Positions 11,201 through 22,660 of a stretch of DNA of 64,000 nt are shown piece by piece. The stretch's first letter is position 1. The number at the start of each line of letters is the position of its first letter. Origin of the DNA: Pyrenula massariospora (lineage: Eukaryota > Ascomycota > Eurotiomycetes > Pyrenulales > Pyrenulaceae); the NCBI GenBank assembly GCA_021030905.1, contig JAGFMI010000017.1:868001-932000 (forward strand). The letters run 5' to 3'. Under the pieces are notes generated by a model that saw only the letters and a program-made list of their open reading frames with translations, made no database searches and was not told where the DNA came from. The translations under genes were made by a program, and so were the position numbers.

Positions 11201-13929
11201 CCAATGGCGTCTCAATTATTCAAAGACTCGCCACCTTTCCGGACTCATATCTTGAATCTTGACGGACTGGCGCGAAGACAAGGCTTCGAGTCATTCTTGC
11301 CGGTGATTGATGGGTCTGCCCCAAGCGGACACCAATTTTCCTTAGTCATTAGCCACCTTGCAATCGTTTGCGTGGAAATGGCTTTGTGCGACTTCTGGGA
11401 TGATCTTGGTGTGAAACCCAGCATTGTGATCGGTCACAGCGTCGGAGAAGTCTCAGCACTCTATGCTGCCAGAGTGCTTTCCGCAAGTGATGCCGTTTTC
11501 CTCGTGGGCCAGCGGGCCAAAATACTCGAACGTTTGACTGAAGCTGGCGCTTATGGAATGCTGGCAGTACGAGCGTCAACAGAGACCCTCAAGAATATTG
11601 TTCAAGGCAGCGGATGTGACATTGCGTGCATCAACGGACCAGAAGATACTGTCATTGCAGGTCGAACGGAAGCTTTGTCTTCTACAGCAGAGCGTCTTCG
11701 AGCAGAGGGTCACAAAACGCTTCCGCTGGAATTGTCTCACGGGTATCATTCGCAGCAGATGGATTCAATTTTGGACGACTATGAAAATGTTGCACAGGGA
11801 GTTGTGTTCCATAAGCCAAGGTTGCCTGTCATCTCACCACTACTATCTCGAGTCGTTGAGGACAAAGACACTTTCAACGCTCTCTACATGAAACGTGCGA
11901 CGAGAGAGGCGGTCAACTTCATGGGTGCGCTACGCGCAGCAGAGCAATCCAAGGCTATCAACGAGAAGACCGTCTGGATTGAGCTTGGACCTCATCCCCT
12001 CTGCATTGCTTTCGTTCGCAATTCAATCCAAACAGTGGGTCTCAACCGGCCAAGCTTACGTAAAAGCGAGGATAATTGGGCGACTCTGTCACAGACACTT
12101 TGCGACTTGCATTGCGCAGGCATTGAAATCGATTGGAGGGAATATCACCGACCATTTGAAGGGGCTCTCAAGCTTCTGGATCTTCCCTTGTACGCGTGGA
12201 ACAACAAAAACCTCTGGATCCCTTACTTAGGCGATTGGACTCTTCTCAAAGGTAATCGGCATGTGGTGCAGCGTGAAGAAATTGAAGATCCCACGCCAAA
12301 GCTTCCTCCTGAGCTACAAACGAGCTCCATTCACGGTCTTGTCGAGGAAACCTACGATGAGCAATCCGCCAAACTTGTTGTGGAGACCAATATTCTCGAC
12401 CCGAGATATTTCGAGGCGGTGAATGGGCATGCCATGAATGGTTATGGTGTTGTGTCATCCGTAAGTGACATAGGCGAACTATCCTAGTTATCATCCGATA
12501 TGCTAACATGGAGACTTAATGGCAGATGGCTCATGGAGAGATTGCATATATGATGGCCAAATACCTTTATGAGAAACTCAGAGGTGATCCAGCCCATATC
12601 AGCCTAAATCTCCAAAATTATGAATACCACGAGCCGCTCGTTGCTTGCAAGTCTACCGATCAGGAGCAAATGATGCATACAGAAGGCATTCTCAGTTCAG
12701 ATTCCAACACAGCTTTCTTCCGTTGGTACGCTGTTGAGACAGATCATTGGTACTCTTATGCAAGCGTTACGTTCGAAAATGCAGATGACTGGATGGCAGA
12801 CTGGCCTAGAAGTAATCATCTGATTACCTCTCGCATCGAATATTTGCAGGAAGCAGCAGAAAGTGGGCGTGCCAGCAAGCTCTCCCGACAACTAGCCTAC
12901 CGACTCTTCGCAAACCTAGTAGAATGGTCCGAAGTCTACCAAGGAATGCAAACGGTGTTTCTGGACCGAATGGAAGCATATGCTGAGGTTCAATTGTCAA
13001 CGAAAGACACCGGGAAATGGTACATTCCACCATGGCACATGGAAAGTCTTACCGCATTGTCGGGATTCATCCTCAACGGCTCCAATGTCACGGACAACAA
13101 AAATAATATTTTCATCACCCCTGGATATAAGACAATGCGGTTCGCCAAACCGCTGAAACCTGGAGGCCATTATCAGTCCTATGTCAAGATGATGCCTATG
13201 GACACACCAAATATGTATGCCGGTGACGTTTACATCTTGGAAGCTGGAACCATCGTTGGGGTGATGGAGAAAATCATGTTCAGATCATGGCCCAGGGTCA
13301 TGCTCCAGCGTTTCTTTGTTGCACCCGATATGAAAGCACTTTCCTCGAAGTCGAAGTCTGGCGTCCAAAGCGTCCAAAAGAAAGCTCCGATCACAGATGG
13401 ATCCGTCACACGTAAAACCAGCGCGGTTGCATATGCACCAAAAAGCCATCAGCAGGGTGGGGTGTCGTCGAAGACAATGACCAATGGCGCGCTCACGCCC
13501 CCAGCCGACAATGTCTCAAAACAAATCACAGATGGTCACCATTATGACCCGGCAAAAGCCCCACGTGAGGAAAAGCCTTCCATCGTGTCGTCACGCCAAA
13601 CGGGTGGGACAAGATTAACTCCACCGCCATCGCCACCAGAGGAAGCCCCCAAAGAAGCTGCTGTTACTGCTGCAAAGGCCGCTGCGGCTCCGATGAATAA
13701 GAAGAACAGCCTCGTGGCCCGAGCTCTCGACATCATCGCCGACGAAGCGGCGATAGATGTTGAAGAACTGACCGAAGAGTCCCAGTTCATGGATTTGGGC
13801 GTGGACTCTTTGATGTCGTTGGTGTTGGCCCAGAAGTTCCGAAGTGAAATTGGGGTCGAGGTTCGAGATTCACTTTTCCTCGAGTTTCCTTGCATCGGCG
13901 ATCTATCTCGATGGTTGGAGAAGTGTTGA
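8268..13929 (+). CDS. Non-reducing polyketide synthase, SAT-KS-AT-PT-ACP, no TE
   Basis: Three exons (8268-8566, 8638-12460, 12526-13929) encode 1841 residues. The introns are 8567-8637 and 12461-12525; the second has a TGCTAAC branch site. Domain order: SAT (about 1-320), KS (about 412-830; DTACSSS with Cys584, His719 in HGTGTQAG, His762 in NVGHGE), malonyl-CoA AT (GHSVGE, Ser1034), PT (about 1350-1660; His1364), a low-complexity Pro/Ala/Lys linker, and one ACP (LGVDSL, Ser1802). The protein ends 39 residues after the ACP serine, so there is no TE, Claisen cyclase, reductase or methyltransferase. The enzyme should make an aromatic polyketide in the cytosol from malonyl units. Oddities: the SAT nucleophile motif is GLGVG (120-124), with Gly where Cys is usual. 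The PT motif reads MESL (Glu1547), where Asp is usual. I cannot fix chain length or product. A P450 lies 1.06 kb downstream on the same strand. Confidence 0.95.
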
Positions 13930-14987
13930 GCTTACAGAGAAATGCGAAGTCGAAGAAATTGGTAAGTGATGGAATTAGGTAGTATCCGAGGATACGATGA
14001 GGTTGAATGACGGGCCGGATTCGAAGACGATCAGACGAGCAGAAGCTGTTGATCAATTAATTAGCACAAATATCTCGGAATACTTTCGAACCTTCTCTTC
14101 TTTTCCTTCCAAACATTATCTTGCCAGTTGTAAATCAATCCATGCAATCGTGCTGTACTAAATCGCATTAATAAGCCGTGGCACAGCATTGATTATTGCT
14201 GCCGCCAGCACAGTGAGGCTAAACGGTGTGCACAGAGCTCGGCTAGCAGACTATTCGCAAATGATAATGTTCGATCAGTCAAACTTTCCCGAGGAGACAG
14301 GAAGGCCTCGGTATTGGTTTGATAGAAGTGCTCAGACGTGATATCCTTGGCGTGAGAAAAGGTCCCAAAGCCACAGTAGTCCGACGAAGTGATTTTTCAA
14401 ACCTCCGGTCCGCTCTCGAAGACACCATAGACAGCGCGGATACTGCACGTATTCGATGCAGCAAAATGAACAAGACTTGATCGACCACGTTTGTGTCAAC
14501 ACGATACGATAATCCATGGAACGTGGGCCTGTGCTCAAGGCAGGCGTTGGCTCGACGGCTGCATCTTATTCTACGTATGGCGATCCCGCCAACCACCGTC
14601 TTATAATGCTGCGCAACCTGAGGTAGTGCCATGCTATGCCCGTGCACTGAGTTACTAGCGTGCCAATTCTAGAAACGAACGTGATAGCCTGGAGTTTACA
14701 CAACATACTTAGCATCTCGACTGACACCTTGCTACCCAACTTCCACGTCCTCACGGATTGACCAGCCCAACTCGGTAGGTAAAATTAACAGTAGTGCAGG
14801 AGCCTCAAACGAAGGACAATGACTCGTCTCATCTGACAACTGCACTGCAGCCCCCGCCGCCTAGCAATGTATACCATATTAAACTCCGCGCTTCCTAAGT
14901 GCTACGTCTTCAGCACCGTGAACATAGAGCGGATTATTCTAGGAAATCTCTTTGACTCATCGCCAAGTTCTAAATTCCCCTTTACAC
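13930..14987. other. PKS-P450 intergenic region
   Basis: No convincing gene. The minus-strand ORF at 14279-14647 shows no domain. The last 120 bp is AT-rich (a TATACCATATTAA stretch near 14868) and probably serves as the P450 promoter. Confidence 0.4.
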
Positions 14988-16745
14988 ATGGCTTTGCTAT
15001 ACCACATTTCATTTGCCCTTGTTTTCATTCTCGCTTTCTTTTGCGTGAGCCTTGTACGTCGCCATAGGGCTCATACGGTATGTCCCAATGTCCTTTTAGA
15101 AGTAAGTGCCGGCTCATACGACTGTTAGGCTCTCAAAGTCTTTTCGGAGCAACATGGATGCCAACCAGCACCACAAGTCCGAAACCACAGGCCTTTAGGC
15201 GTCGACCGGGTCGAGCAGATCTCTCGTGCCGACCAAGAAGGACGCTTGATGGAGGAGCTCATGGTTCATTTTAGACAAATTGGACACACTGTCAAGCAAG
15301 TACTTCTGGGTATTACTGCCTTTGATACAATTGAGCCTGCCAATCTCGAAGCGGTGCTATCCACAAAATCCAAAGGTATTAGGTTGACGTCGAATCGATG
15401 GTTCACACATCGGCTGATAACGAACAGATTTCAATTTGGGTAACCGCCCAGCTATCACCCTACCCATGTTTGGCGATGGCATTTTCACCCAAGAAGGTGC
15501 TCCTTGGAAGCATTCCCGAGAACTGCTACGGTCACCGCTTCAGCATAAACATTATGAGGATTTGAGCGTCTTCAAACAAGGTGTCGACGATCTTTTGGAC
15601 GTCATATCCAGTCAGTCGAGCGCGATTGACCTGCAGCCACTCTTTTTCCACTTCACACTTGATGTCACCACAGAATTCCTCTTCGGCGAATCCGTGAGAA
15701 GTCTCAAAGCTCCGAAATCCGCAAGTGAGCAAATGTTCGGTGATGCATTTGATATAGCTCAGAAGCTTGTCGTGAGGCGCTTCCGAATCACAGATTTCTA
15801 CTGGATGATAGGAGGAAGAGCGTTCAAAAAAGCATGTAGTGACGTACACTATCTTGCAGACCAAATGATTGATCATAGTCTGTCGCGTTCCTCCGGGAAG
15901 AGCCGCGTCTTTCTAGATGCAGTAGCCAGTAAGACGACGGACCGCGCTGTCTTGAGAGGTCAGACCATCAATCTTCTAGCAGCGGGAAGGGGCACTACAG
16001 CCAGCTTGCTTACATGGACCGTCTTCCTCCTCGTCCGTCACCGAAAGGTTTTGGAAAAGCTGCGGGAAGAAATCGATCGCTGCTGCTTTGATCCTATCCG
16101 CCTCACAAGGACAGATCTGCGAAAGATGGGCTATCTCCAGAATGTCATCAAAGAGACTTTGAGACTGTATCCTTCTGTTCCAGTTGGTAGTCGTACAGCG
16201 AGCAAGACAACAATGCTTCCAACAGGCGGAGGACCAGAGAGAACGGCTCCAGTGCTCATTCCGAAGGGCACAATGGTAGCTTGGTCCGTATATGCAATGC
16301 ACAGAAGGCTAGATCTTTATGGCATGGACGCAGAGCTTTTCCGTCCTGAGAGATGGGATGAAGATATGCCCATGCGCAATAGCAAAACCAATGCATCATG
16401 GGGTTACCTACCCTTCAGTGGAGGGCCAAGAATCTGTCTTGGAAGTAAGTCATGGCTCAAATTTGCGATTCAAGTTGAAAAACACTAAAATTTTTTCTAG
16501 TGGATTTTGCTCTTACTGAGACAGCATATACACTAATTCGATTGTTGCAGCGGTTCCCATACATGCGATTACCCGCGGGCGAAAAGGTGGCGCTCATAGG
16601 CACGGAGAAGCAGACGATGACTATGGTGATTGGCCCCAGAGAAGGTTGCCGGGTTGATGTTGGCCCTCCTGAAAAAGGAATGGATGAGACACAGAAGATC
16701 TTCCCGTCATGTACAACCTATGCAGTCTCAAGGAGGTTCTCTTAA
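14988..16745 (+). CDS. Cytochrome P450 monooxygenase next to the PKS
   Basis: Four exons (14988-15077, 15129-15375, 15428-16444, 16501-16745) give 532 residues, the normal length. The start was chosen because it opens with a hydrophobic ER anchor (ALLYHISFALVFILAFFCVS) followed by RRHR. Later motifs: GDGIFTQEGAPWKHSR (substrate-side region typical of CYP52/CYP63-like alkane hydroxylase relatives), an I-helix AAGRGTT (297-303), ETLR (355-358), FRPERW, and the haem loop FSGGPRICLG with Cys449 as ligand; an intron splits the codon after the LG. The usual acid before TT in the I helix is Gly301. It probably tailors the polyketide, an inference from position only. The CYP family assignment is tentative. 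Confidence 0.9.
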
Positions 16746-17338
16746 GGACATCTGCATTTATTTCACCAGCTTGGCCGCTTCTAGTGAAAATTGTGCTCTT
16801 AGTATGTTGATAGCTTGCTCCCAACGACACAACATTACCTTAAGAGCTTCCTTGGAGTAACGAATCAAACCACCACTATAAGCTCATATCTCGGAGAAAT
16901 GGGGCTCTTAAACAGATATACCCTCCCATGTGCGCAGAGAAGACCGGCGCGCTCAGTGTGGTCAAGTATTGGCGGATGGCTGAACCCAAGCTATTGAATT
17001 GGTCCAGCCATAGCGCTTTTGGTGTAAGGCTAACCAGGGTCCAAGAGCCAAGGACATAATGAACATTTACAGCCTTAATGGAACCAGAGATAGAGAGACG
17101 AGCAAAAGTTTAAAAGAAGACGGCGACGAAGTTATTAGGTAGCAAACCAGCAAAAGGGGTGAGAGGGATGAGGGTGAGAGTGCCACAAGTGCCAAGGATT
17201 TTCCCGCCAAGATTTCGCAGCATTTTCTTCCCCACACTGATTTCCTTATCTTTGACCGTTATTCATGCCTTCGCCTCCATGTCGCTGCCGTTTCGCTTCA
17301 AAGCCGGTGGCACTGGAGATCCCAAAGCATCATGCAAT
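16746..17338. other. Intergenic, upstream of TSR1
   Basis: No gene seen. The codons at 17159-17338 are in frame with TSR1, and an in-frame Met lies at 17279, but the Tsr1 family begins with a short basic MA-H-type N-terminus, which fits 17339. Confidence 0.4.
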
Positions 17339-19772
17339 ATGGCACATACGCCCTTGACCGTGCATCACCATAGAAGCACGACGAAGACAACGCACAAGCC
17401 ATTCAAGCCCCGCTTCGCCAGCAAGAGTTCTCTCAAAGACCAAGCAAAGGGTATATTTCACTTTTGCACCAGATACAGAGCTTGCATATTGACCTGCAAT
17501 TATAGGTAAGATCGAAGAACACAAGCTAGACCGTGGCAGACGGCGAACACCGCATCAACAAGTTATGTCCAAGATTGCCCGCCGAAACCAAGCCCGCCAA
17601 CAAAGAATACATCATCATGAGAAAAGAGAAACAGAGTCGAGACTTTTTCGAGGAGTCGACGGCGCTCCTAGACACATCGCACTAATCCCCTTGTCAATCG
17701 AATCTGACACGCGGAAGGCCATCTCGCAGCTGAACAATAGCGTTGACGTAAATGTCGAAGTACCTTCAGAAGGCACAGCGCGTGTCAAAGTTGACCGCTT
17801 TAAGAGAAATCTCCTCTATATGCCTACGAAAATGGACTTACTAGCGGCGTTGGATGTCTGCAGGGTTGCGGATTGGGTCGCATTGGTTGTGTCCGCCACC
17901 CAATTGTTCCACGAAGGTGTAGATACAATACTGCGTTCAATTGAGGGCCAAGGGATCACGAATGTCGTTGTGATTGTTCAAGAGCTGGATTCTAGTTTTA
18001 CGCTAAACAAAAGGGCAAAGGTTCTCTCAGACATTAAAGAATATCTTGCACGGTTTTTTGGTAGCTTAGATAAAGTCCACGTCCTCGACAACAAATCAGA
18101 TTGCTCGAATTTGGTTCGTCACTTCTGTACTGCATCACCTCGGGGCATTAGGTGGCGCGACCAACGTTCATGGATGCTCATAGAGAAAGTGGAGCGCCTC
18201 GTTGTTAATGAATCTGAAAGCTCCTCGGATGTTAGCCTTACCGGCATCGTCAGGGGCATCGGGCTCAATCCTGACCGACTTGTCCACATACCTGGTTGGG
18301 GCGAATATCAGGTCAGAAAAATCATTGAGATACCCACAAGTAAACAGCTCCGGAGTGAGAAAGCTGATACAATGGAAGACGTCTCTAAAGAGCATGCTCC
18401 TAGTGGAGATCAAGATGACCTGGAGACTTTTGCCCCAGAAGAAGCCGAGATGACGGACGTGGCAAGCACGGCAGAGACTATTGAGCATAAAGGAGTGCTT
18501 CTAGATGATCATCATTACTTTTCAGACGACAATTCTCATAATCCGCCTCCACCGAAGAGACTTCCAAAGGGAACATCGGCCTACCAAGCTACTTGGTATC
18601 TTGATGATGTTTCCGACTCTGGATCTGACCTTGTCGATGAAGAGAATCAAAGTCAAGACATGATGGAGATGGACGAGACTGAAGCTCAGGAGGATGGCAT
18701 TGCTCCCACCAATGGCGACATCATGACCGAAGGAGGCCCATCAGAGTATCCAGAGTCAGAAATGCATATCGATACGTCGCTAGAACAAGAAGCCGAGGAT
18801 CTAGAGGAGTTTCGAGCAAGCCGCAAGAAAGAGGCTGAGGAAGATCGAGAGTTTCCAGACGAGATCGAGTTACATCCTAAGGTACTGGCTCGCGAGCGTT
18901 TGGCAAAGTATCGGGGGCTTAAGAGCTTACGGACTAGTGAGTGGAACACCGTGGAAGATGCGCCATATGAACCATCAGAAATTCGTAGACTGCTCAAGAT
19001 CGCGAATTACAAGAAGTCAAATAATCAAACCTTCAGAGAAGCTCTTGTCGGAGGGGTCGCGCCTGGAACTCGCGTTGAAGTCACAATACGAAAGGTTCCC
19101 TTGACTTGTCAAATGAAATCGACTCCAACGTCCCTATTTTCGCTACTGCGTCACGAGCATAAGTCTGTTTCTGTGAATTTAAACATGACACTTCACTCTT
19201 CGGTCGAAGAGCCTGTGAAGTCTAAGGAGGAAGTCATTGTTCAAATCGGACCAAGGCTGTACATCATTAACCCCATATTCTCTACCGCTGGCACTACACC
19301 CAACGATGTTCACAAGTTCAACCGTTTCTTGCATCCCGGTGACAGTGCCGTGGCTACGTTTATAGGACCGCTCACTTGGGGCTCTAACCCTGTTCTAGTA
19401 TTCAAAAAGACTGGAACTGCCTCGAGTGACAATCAATCCTCTCTGCAGCTTATCGGCTCGGCCACGACCATCGGACCCTCTCACACTAGAGTCATCGCGA
19501 AACGAGTTATTTTGACCGGTCATCCTTACAAGATCAACCGAAAGCTCGTTACGGTGAGGTACATGTTCTTCAACAGAGAAGATGTTGCTTGGTTCGCAGC
19601 GTTACCGCTATGGACCAAGCGGGGAAGGCATGGCTTCATCAAGGAGAGCCTGGGTACGCATGGGTATTTCAAGGCAACCTTTGATGGGAGGATCAACCCG
19701 ATGGATGCAGTGGCTGTCAGTTTGTACAAGCGAATGTGGCCTCGTGTAGCGCGGCCGTGGGAAGGTCATTAG
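17339..19772 (+). CDS. TSR1: Pre-40S ribosome biogenesis factor Tsr1
   Basis: Two exons (17339-17450 and 17506-19772) encode 792 residues, close to yeast Tsr1 (about 790). The N-terminus is basic (HKPFKPRFASKSSLKDQAK, then IEEHKLDRGRRR), as in the family. Next come the degenerate GTPase-like domain (ALIPLS, VADWVALVVSA), an AARP2CN-like middle (near residues 280-315), a long acidic segment (about 330-480), and the conserved C-terminal RIBIOP_C/DUF663 region with GTRVEVTIRKVP, FLHPGDSAVATFIGP and KRVILTGHPYKINRK. Tsr1 is a GTPase-like but inactive factor that binds the pre-40S particle in the nucleolus and cytoplasm and blocks early joining of translation factors. The ATG at 17565 is internal. 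Confidence 0.95.
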
Positions 19773-20403
19773 GTGGCAGCGTTTTGGGGACGTGTACTGC
19801 ACGCGCTACTCCATACGTATGACTGCTTTGCCCAGTACTCAGTGAGCAGTTGCAATACCGACACCAGCTTATCGAATCGTCGAGGCCGTCATGGAATGAA
19901 ATAAAGAGATCGACATCTTTGGAAATATTCTGCATTTGGACAGCCATATTATGCATTACATTATCCGACCGTCTCCTCGGACTCAAGCTCCTATCCCGAA
20001 CCATGCGATCAAGTCATTATATCTAACGACTGCTTCTACGCTTAGGACCAAGGTCGTCCCTTCCATGTCAAGATATCACACTCTTGAATATCTCTTTGCC
20101 TTCCTATTATAATGCATCCTGATGAACAGCAGAATCAGACTCAAGACCTCGATCACATCAAGACTGATGGCGGACCGCCACGCAAACCGCTATTTCACAT
20201 TAGCATCCCCCAAAGATCACCATCTACCAAACGAGCGGGAAAAAACTCACCATCTCCCGACAAATCGACCCAAACTCAACCTCCTTATACTCGTACTTCT
20301 TATGCTCACACGCCCAATTCCTATTACCCTCTCATGTCAGCAAAACCACTCACCAACCCATCCCGCAACCCCCCGAAAATCAGCAAACAGCAGCAAAAAA
20401 AAC
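19773..20403. other. Convergent 3' region
   Basis: This lies between the TSR1 stop and the stop of the minus-strand membrane gene. A plus-strand ORF at 20112-20411 runs into that gene's 3' end. It is rich in Pro, Ser, Gln and Lys with no domain, and is probably chance. Confidence 0.4.
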
Positions 20404-21069
20404 TCACATAACATCCCTCCCATCCGTCCACCCCCGCCTCGCCCCAAAATACCCCAACACCCCGGTCCACACCCCAATCCCGACCACCATCCCCACCGCG
20501 CTCAGCCCGTCCCCCACCGCGCGGAAGAACCTTACATTGCTCAAACACCCCAGAAACGCGAGCGCGAGGCTCACAGCCGCCGCGATGCACGCTGCGCTTA
20601 GTAGCGCGACTGTGTACCGCGTGGCCAGGGCGCCGGGCCAGACGGGGAAGCGGTGGCCCGCGCCGTCCTTGTTGGTGTAGGGTTCGGTGACGTGTTTTGT
20701 TGAGTGGTAGACACTGAGGACGTGCGCGAGGAGGCCGACGATGGTGAGCGCGGTGGCGAGGCTCCAGAGGCGGAGGATCAGGCGCGCTGTGGCGAGGGTG
20801 CGGGCGGTGCGGGAGGAGGGGTTGGAGGAGGCGTGGCGGGCGCGGGCTGGGGATGGGGAGGCGCGGCGGAGGAAGCGCGAGCCCGGGTTGGGGCCGGCGC
20901 TGCGGAGTTTCTCGCCCATCGGGTCGAGGAGGGTGGAGGTGTCGTCGTGGGCGTAGGTGGTGTGCGGGTGGGCGTAGTCTGGGTTTGGGTGGAGGGAGAG
21001 GGGGCGTGGGCCGACGGAGGAGGCGCGTGGGCGGGAAGGGGAGGGGGACATGGAGCGGAGGGGTTCCAT
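20404..21069 (-). CDS. Small multi-pass membrane protein, function unknown
   Basis: 221 residues in one exon. The first 90 residues are Ser/Pro/Arg-rich and probably cytosolic. Three hydrophobic segments follow: LWSLATALTIVGLLAHVLSV (about 98-118), YTVALLSAACIAAAVSLALA (about 152-172) and GDGLSAVGMVVGIGVWTGVLGYFG (about 186-208). The C-terminus is short. The arrangement resembles fungal MARVEL-like or Sur7-like membrane proteins, but I see no diagnostic motif. Base composition is odd: the top strand switches from C-rich to G-rich inside the gene. The start is the first Met of the frame. Confidence 0.65.
   Translation of the reverse strand: MEPLRSMSPSPSRPRASSVGPRPLSLHPNPDYAHPHTTYAHDDTSTLLDPMGEKLRSAGPNPGSRFLRRASPSPARARHASSNPSSRTARTLATARLILRLWSLATALTIVGLLAHVLSVYHSTKHVTEPYTNKDGAGHRFPVWPGALATRYTVALLSAACIAAAVSLALAFLGCLSNVRFFRAVGDGLSAVGMVVGIGVWTGVLGYFGARRGWTDGRDVM
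20420..21060. other. C-to-G skew switch block 1
   Basis: The top strand is C-rich to about 20600 and G-rich after about 20640. At 20461-20520 I count 37 C and 8 G; at 20941-21000 I count 34 G and 6 C. It lies within the minus-strand membrane-protein gene. Confidence 0.8.
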
Positions 21070-22278
21070 TGCGTTTTGTTTGGTAGGGCGGTGTTAAGTG
21101 ATAGGGATGTAGAAGGGAATGAAGGGAACAGAGAGAAAAGATGGTGAAAAGGTATCCCGGACAGATGTTGAAAAAGAACGACGACAAGAACATTGGGGAA
21201 ATGTACCAGACAACGTTACTTTAGGGGCTTACCCCTACGGCAGCAGTGCTGAAATTCGGTGCCACATTTCTCTGGCCATACTAGTCATTGCCTCAGCTTC
21301 TCACTAAACTAGGCACCGGCTCTCAAATTGCCGCAAAATCGATAGCCATGTCGTTTGCAAAGCATGGACGAGTTGAACGTTAGCCTACGCGTCTAGACTC
21401 GACTACTCACCCGCTGACGAGAGCCTCCATCCCCCGTAGATGCAACACAGCCAAATTGCTCGTCCCCGCTTCTGTGAACCTTTATCCCAAAATGGATATC
21501 GTGAGGTCGAACAAGGCATGTAAATCCACGTAAAGACGTGATCTTCAGTCCCGACCGTGCTTAGTTGATAAGCACCGTCTATAGCAAAGGGTCTGAAAAT
21601 AAAGCTTGGAAAGTAAGAAGGTAGATGGCCCCCTGCCAAGCTTTTCAGCCACCGCCTGATCGCAACGTTTTCCGCTTGAACATCTAGGCTCGCTCACTAG
21701 AGATGCTACCGTAAGATATTCGATCTCAGCTTGAGCGTCGTGTGAGACGTCGACTTAGCGGCCACAAGATCAATGGGCTGTGAGGCTTCTCAACGCTAAC
21801 TACTGCGATTCGTCGATTGAGCCTGTTTTGCCTAGCCTGGCTGTGGACAAGATGAGTGCTAGAATTTTTGATTGGGACGCCTGACTATAAGGTCTGGGTC
21901 TTTATTATGAGGTGCTAGGCTTGGTACGCACACCTTTTTGGAATTTGTCTTGAGCAGTGCCAATGGAAGTCTGGCTTCCATTAATGCTCGCTGAGGGTGA
22001 TTTAGGGACTTGTAGTATTGACGTGTTTGGATGCGGTGAGGGAGAATATCTTGATAAAGTTCAGTACGGTAGATGTAGAGATTTTCAATGCACAGGTGTG
22101 CCAAATCACTGCAATTCTATTTGTACTGCATCTGAAGTGTTGCGAGCAAGATTCAGCTACTCCGCCAGCCATTACGCGCAACAAGAAGCACTCCAAAAAG
22201 GGACACCGGTCATCCATAACTCAAGTCGGAACCGAATTCTGATCTGTCCCATCCTAACCCTGTATAAGCACAAGCCGC
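21070..22278. other. Intergenic, 1.2 kb
   Basis: Nothing recognisable on either strand. Short ORFs here have no domain and no plausible splice partners. Confidence 0.4.
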
Positions 22279-22660
22279 TTAGACTCTGAACACATCACTC
22301 ACCGGCGGATCCGGAAAGTTCGCTTCAACGATATCGCCGAAATCCCTGAAGAACCCAGCGCCGTCCTTCGAGTTTTCGTTCACGGCATCTTCAAACGCCT
22401 TGAAGGCAGACTTTCCGATCTTGATCCAGATCTTGAGGGCCTGTTTCGCGATCTGGGCCGCTTGGCGGGATTGAAGCTCACGGGCCTGGTTTGGGTGTTA
22501 GTCTTTGTGACGTTGACGTTTGATTGTGTCTTGCCTCGAGAGGTATTGTAGTGCTCAAGGCGAGCCCGGCAAACGTGCAAAGAAAGAGGAAGAGGCGGAG
22601 GAAATGCTGTGCGTGTAAGCTATCTACTATAGGATGTCATATTCAATTGCGAGATACCAT
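22279..22660 (-). CDS. Small secreted protein (93 residues), three exons
   Basis: No long ORF marks this gene; it appears only after splicing. Exon 1 is the bare ATG (22658-22660). Intron 1 is 22607-22657. Exon 2 (22535-22606) encodes a hydrophobic signal core, HFLRLFLFLCTFAGLALS. Intron 2 (22486-22534) starts with GC (GCAAGA) and ends CTAACACCCAAACCAG. Exon 3 (22279-22485) encodes an amphipathic helical domain (ARELQSRQAAQIAKQALKIW) and ends PPVSDVFRV. The last exon may be cut once more by a GTGAGT intron, giving a C-terminus ending in DPPG. There is one Cys, inside the signal peptide. I do not recognise the family. A secreted helical peptide is the simplest reading. Confidence 0.5.

Noticed and set aside
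14279-14647. Possible cluster gene between the PKS and the P450
   Set aside because: No recognisable motif and no join to other exons.
20112-20411. Plus-strand ORF of about 100 residues
   Set aside because: It overlaps the 3' end of the better-supported membrane-protein gene and is low-complexity with no domain.
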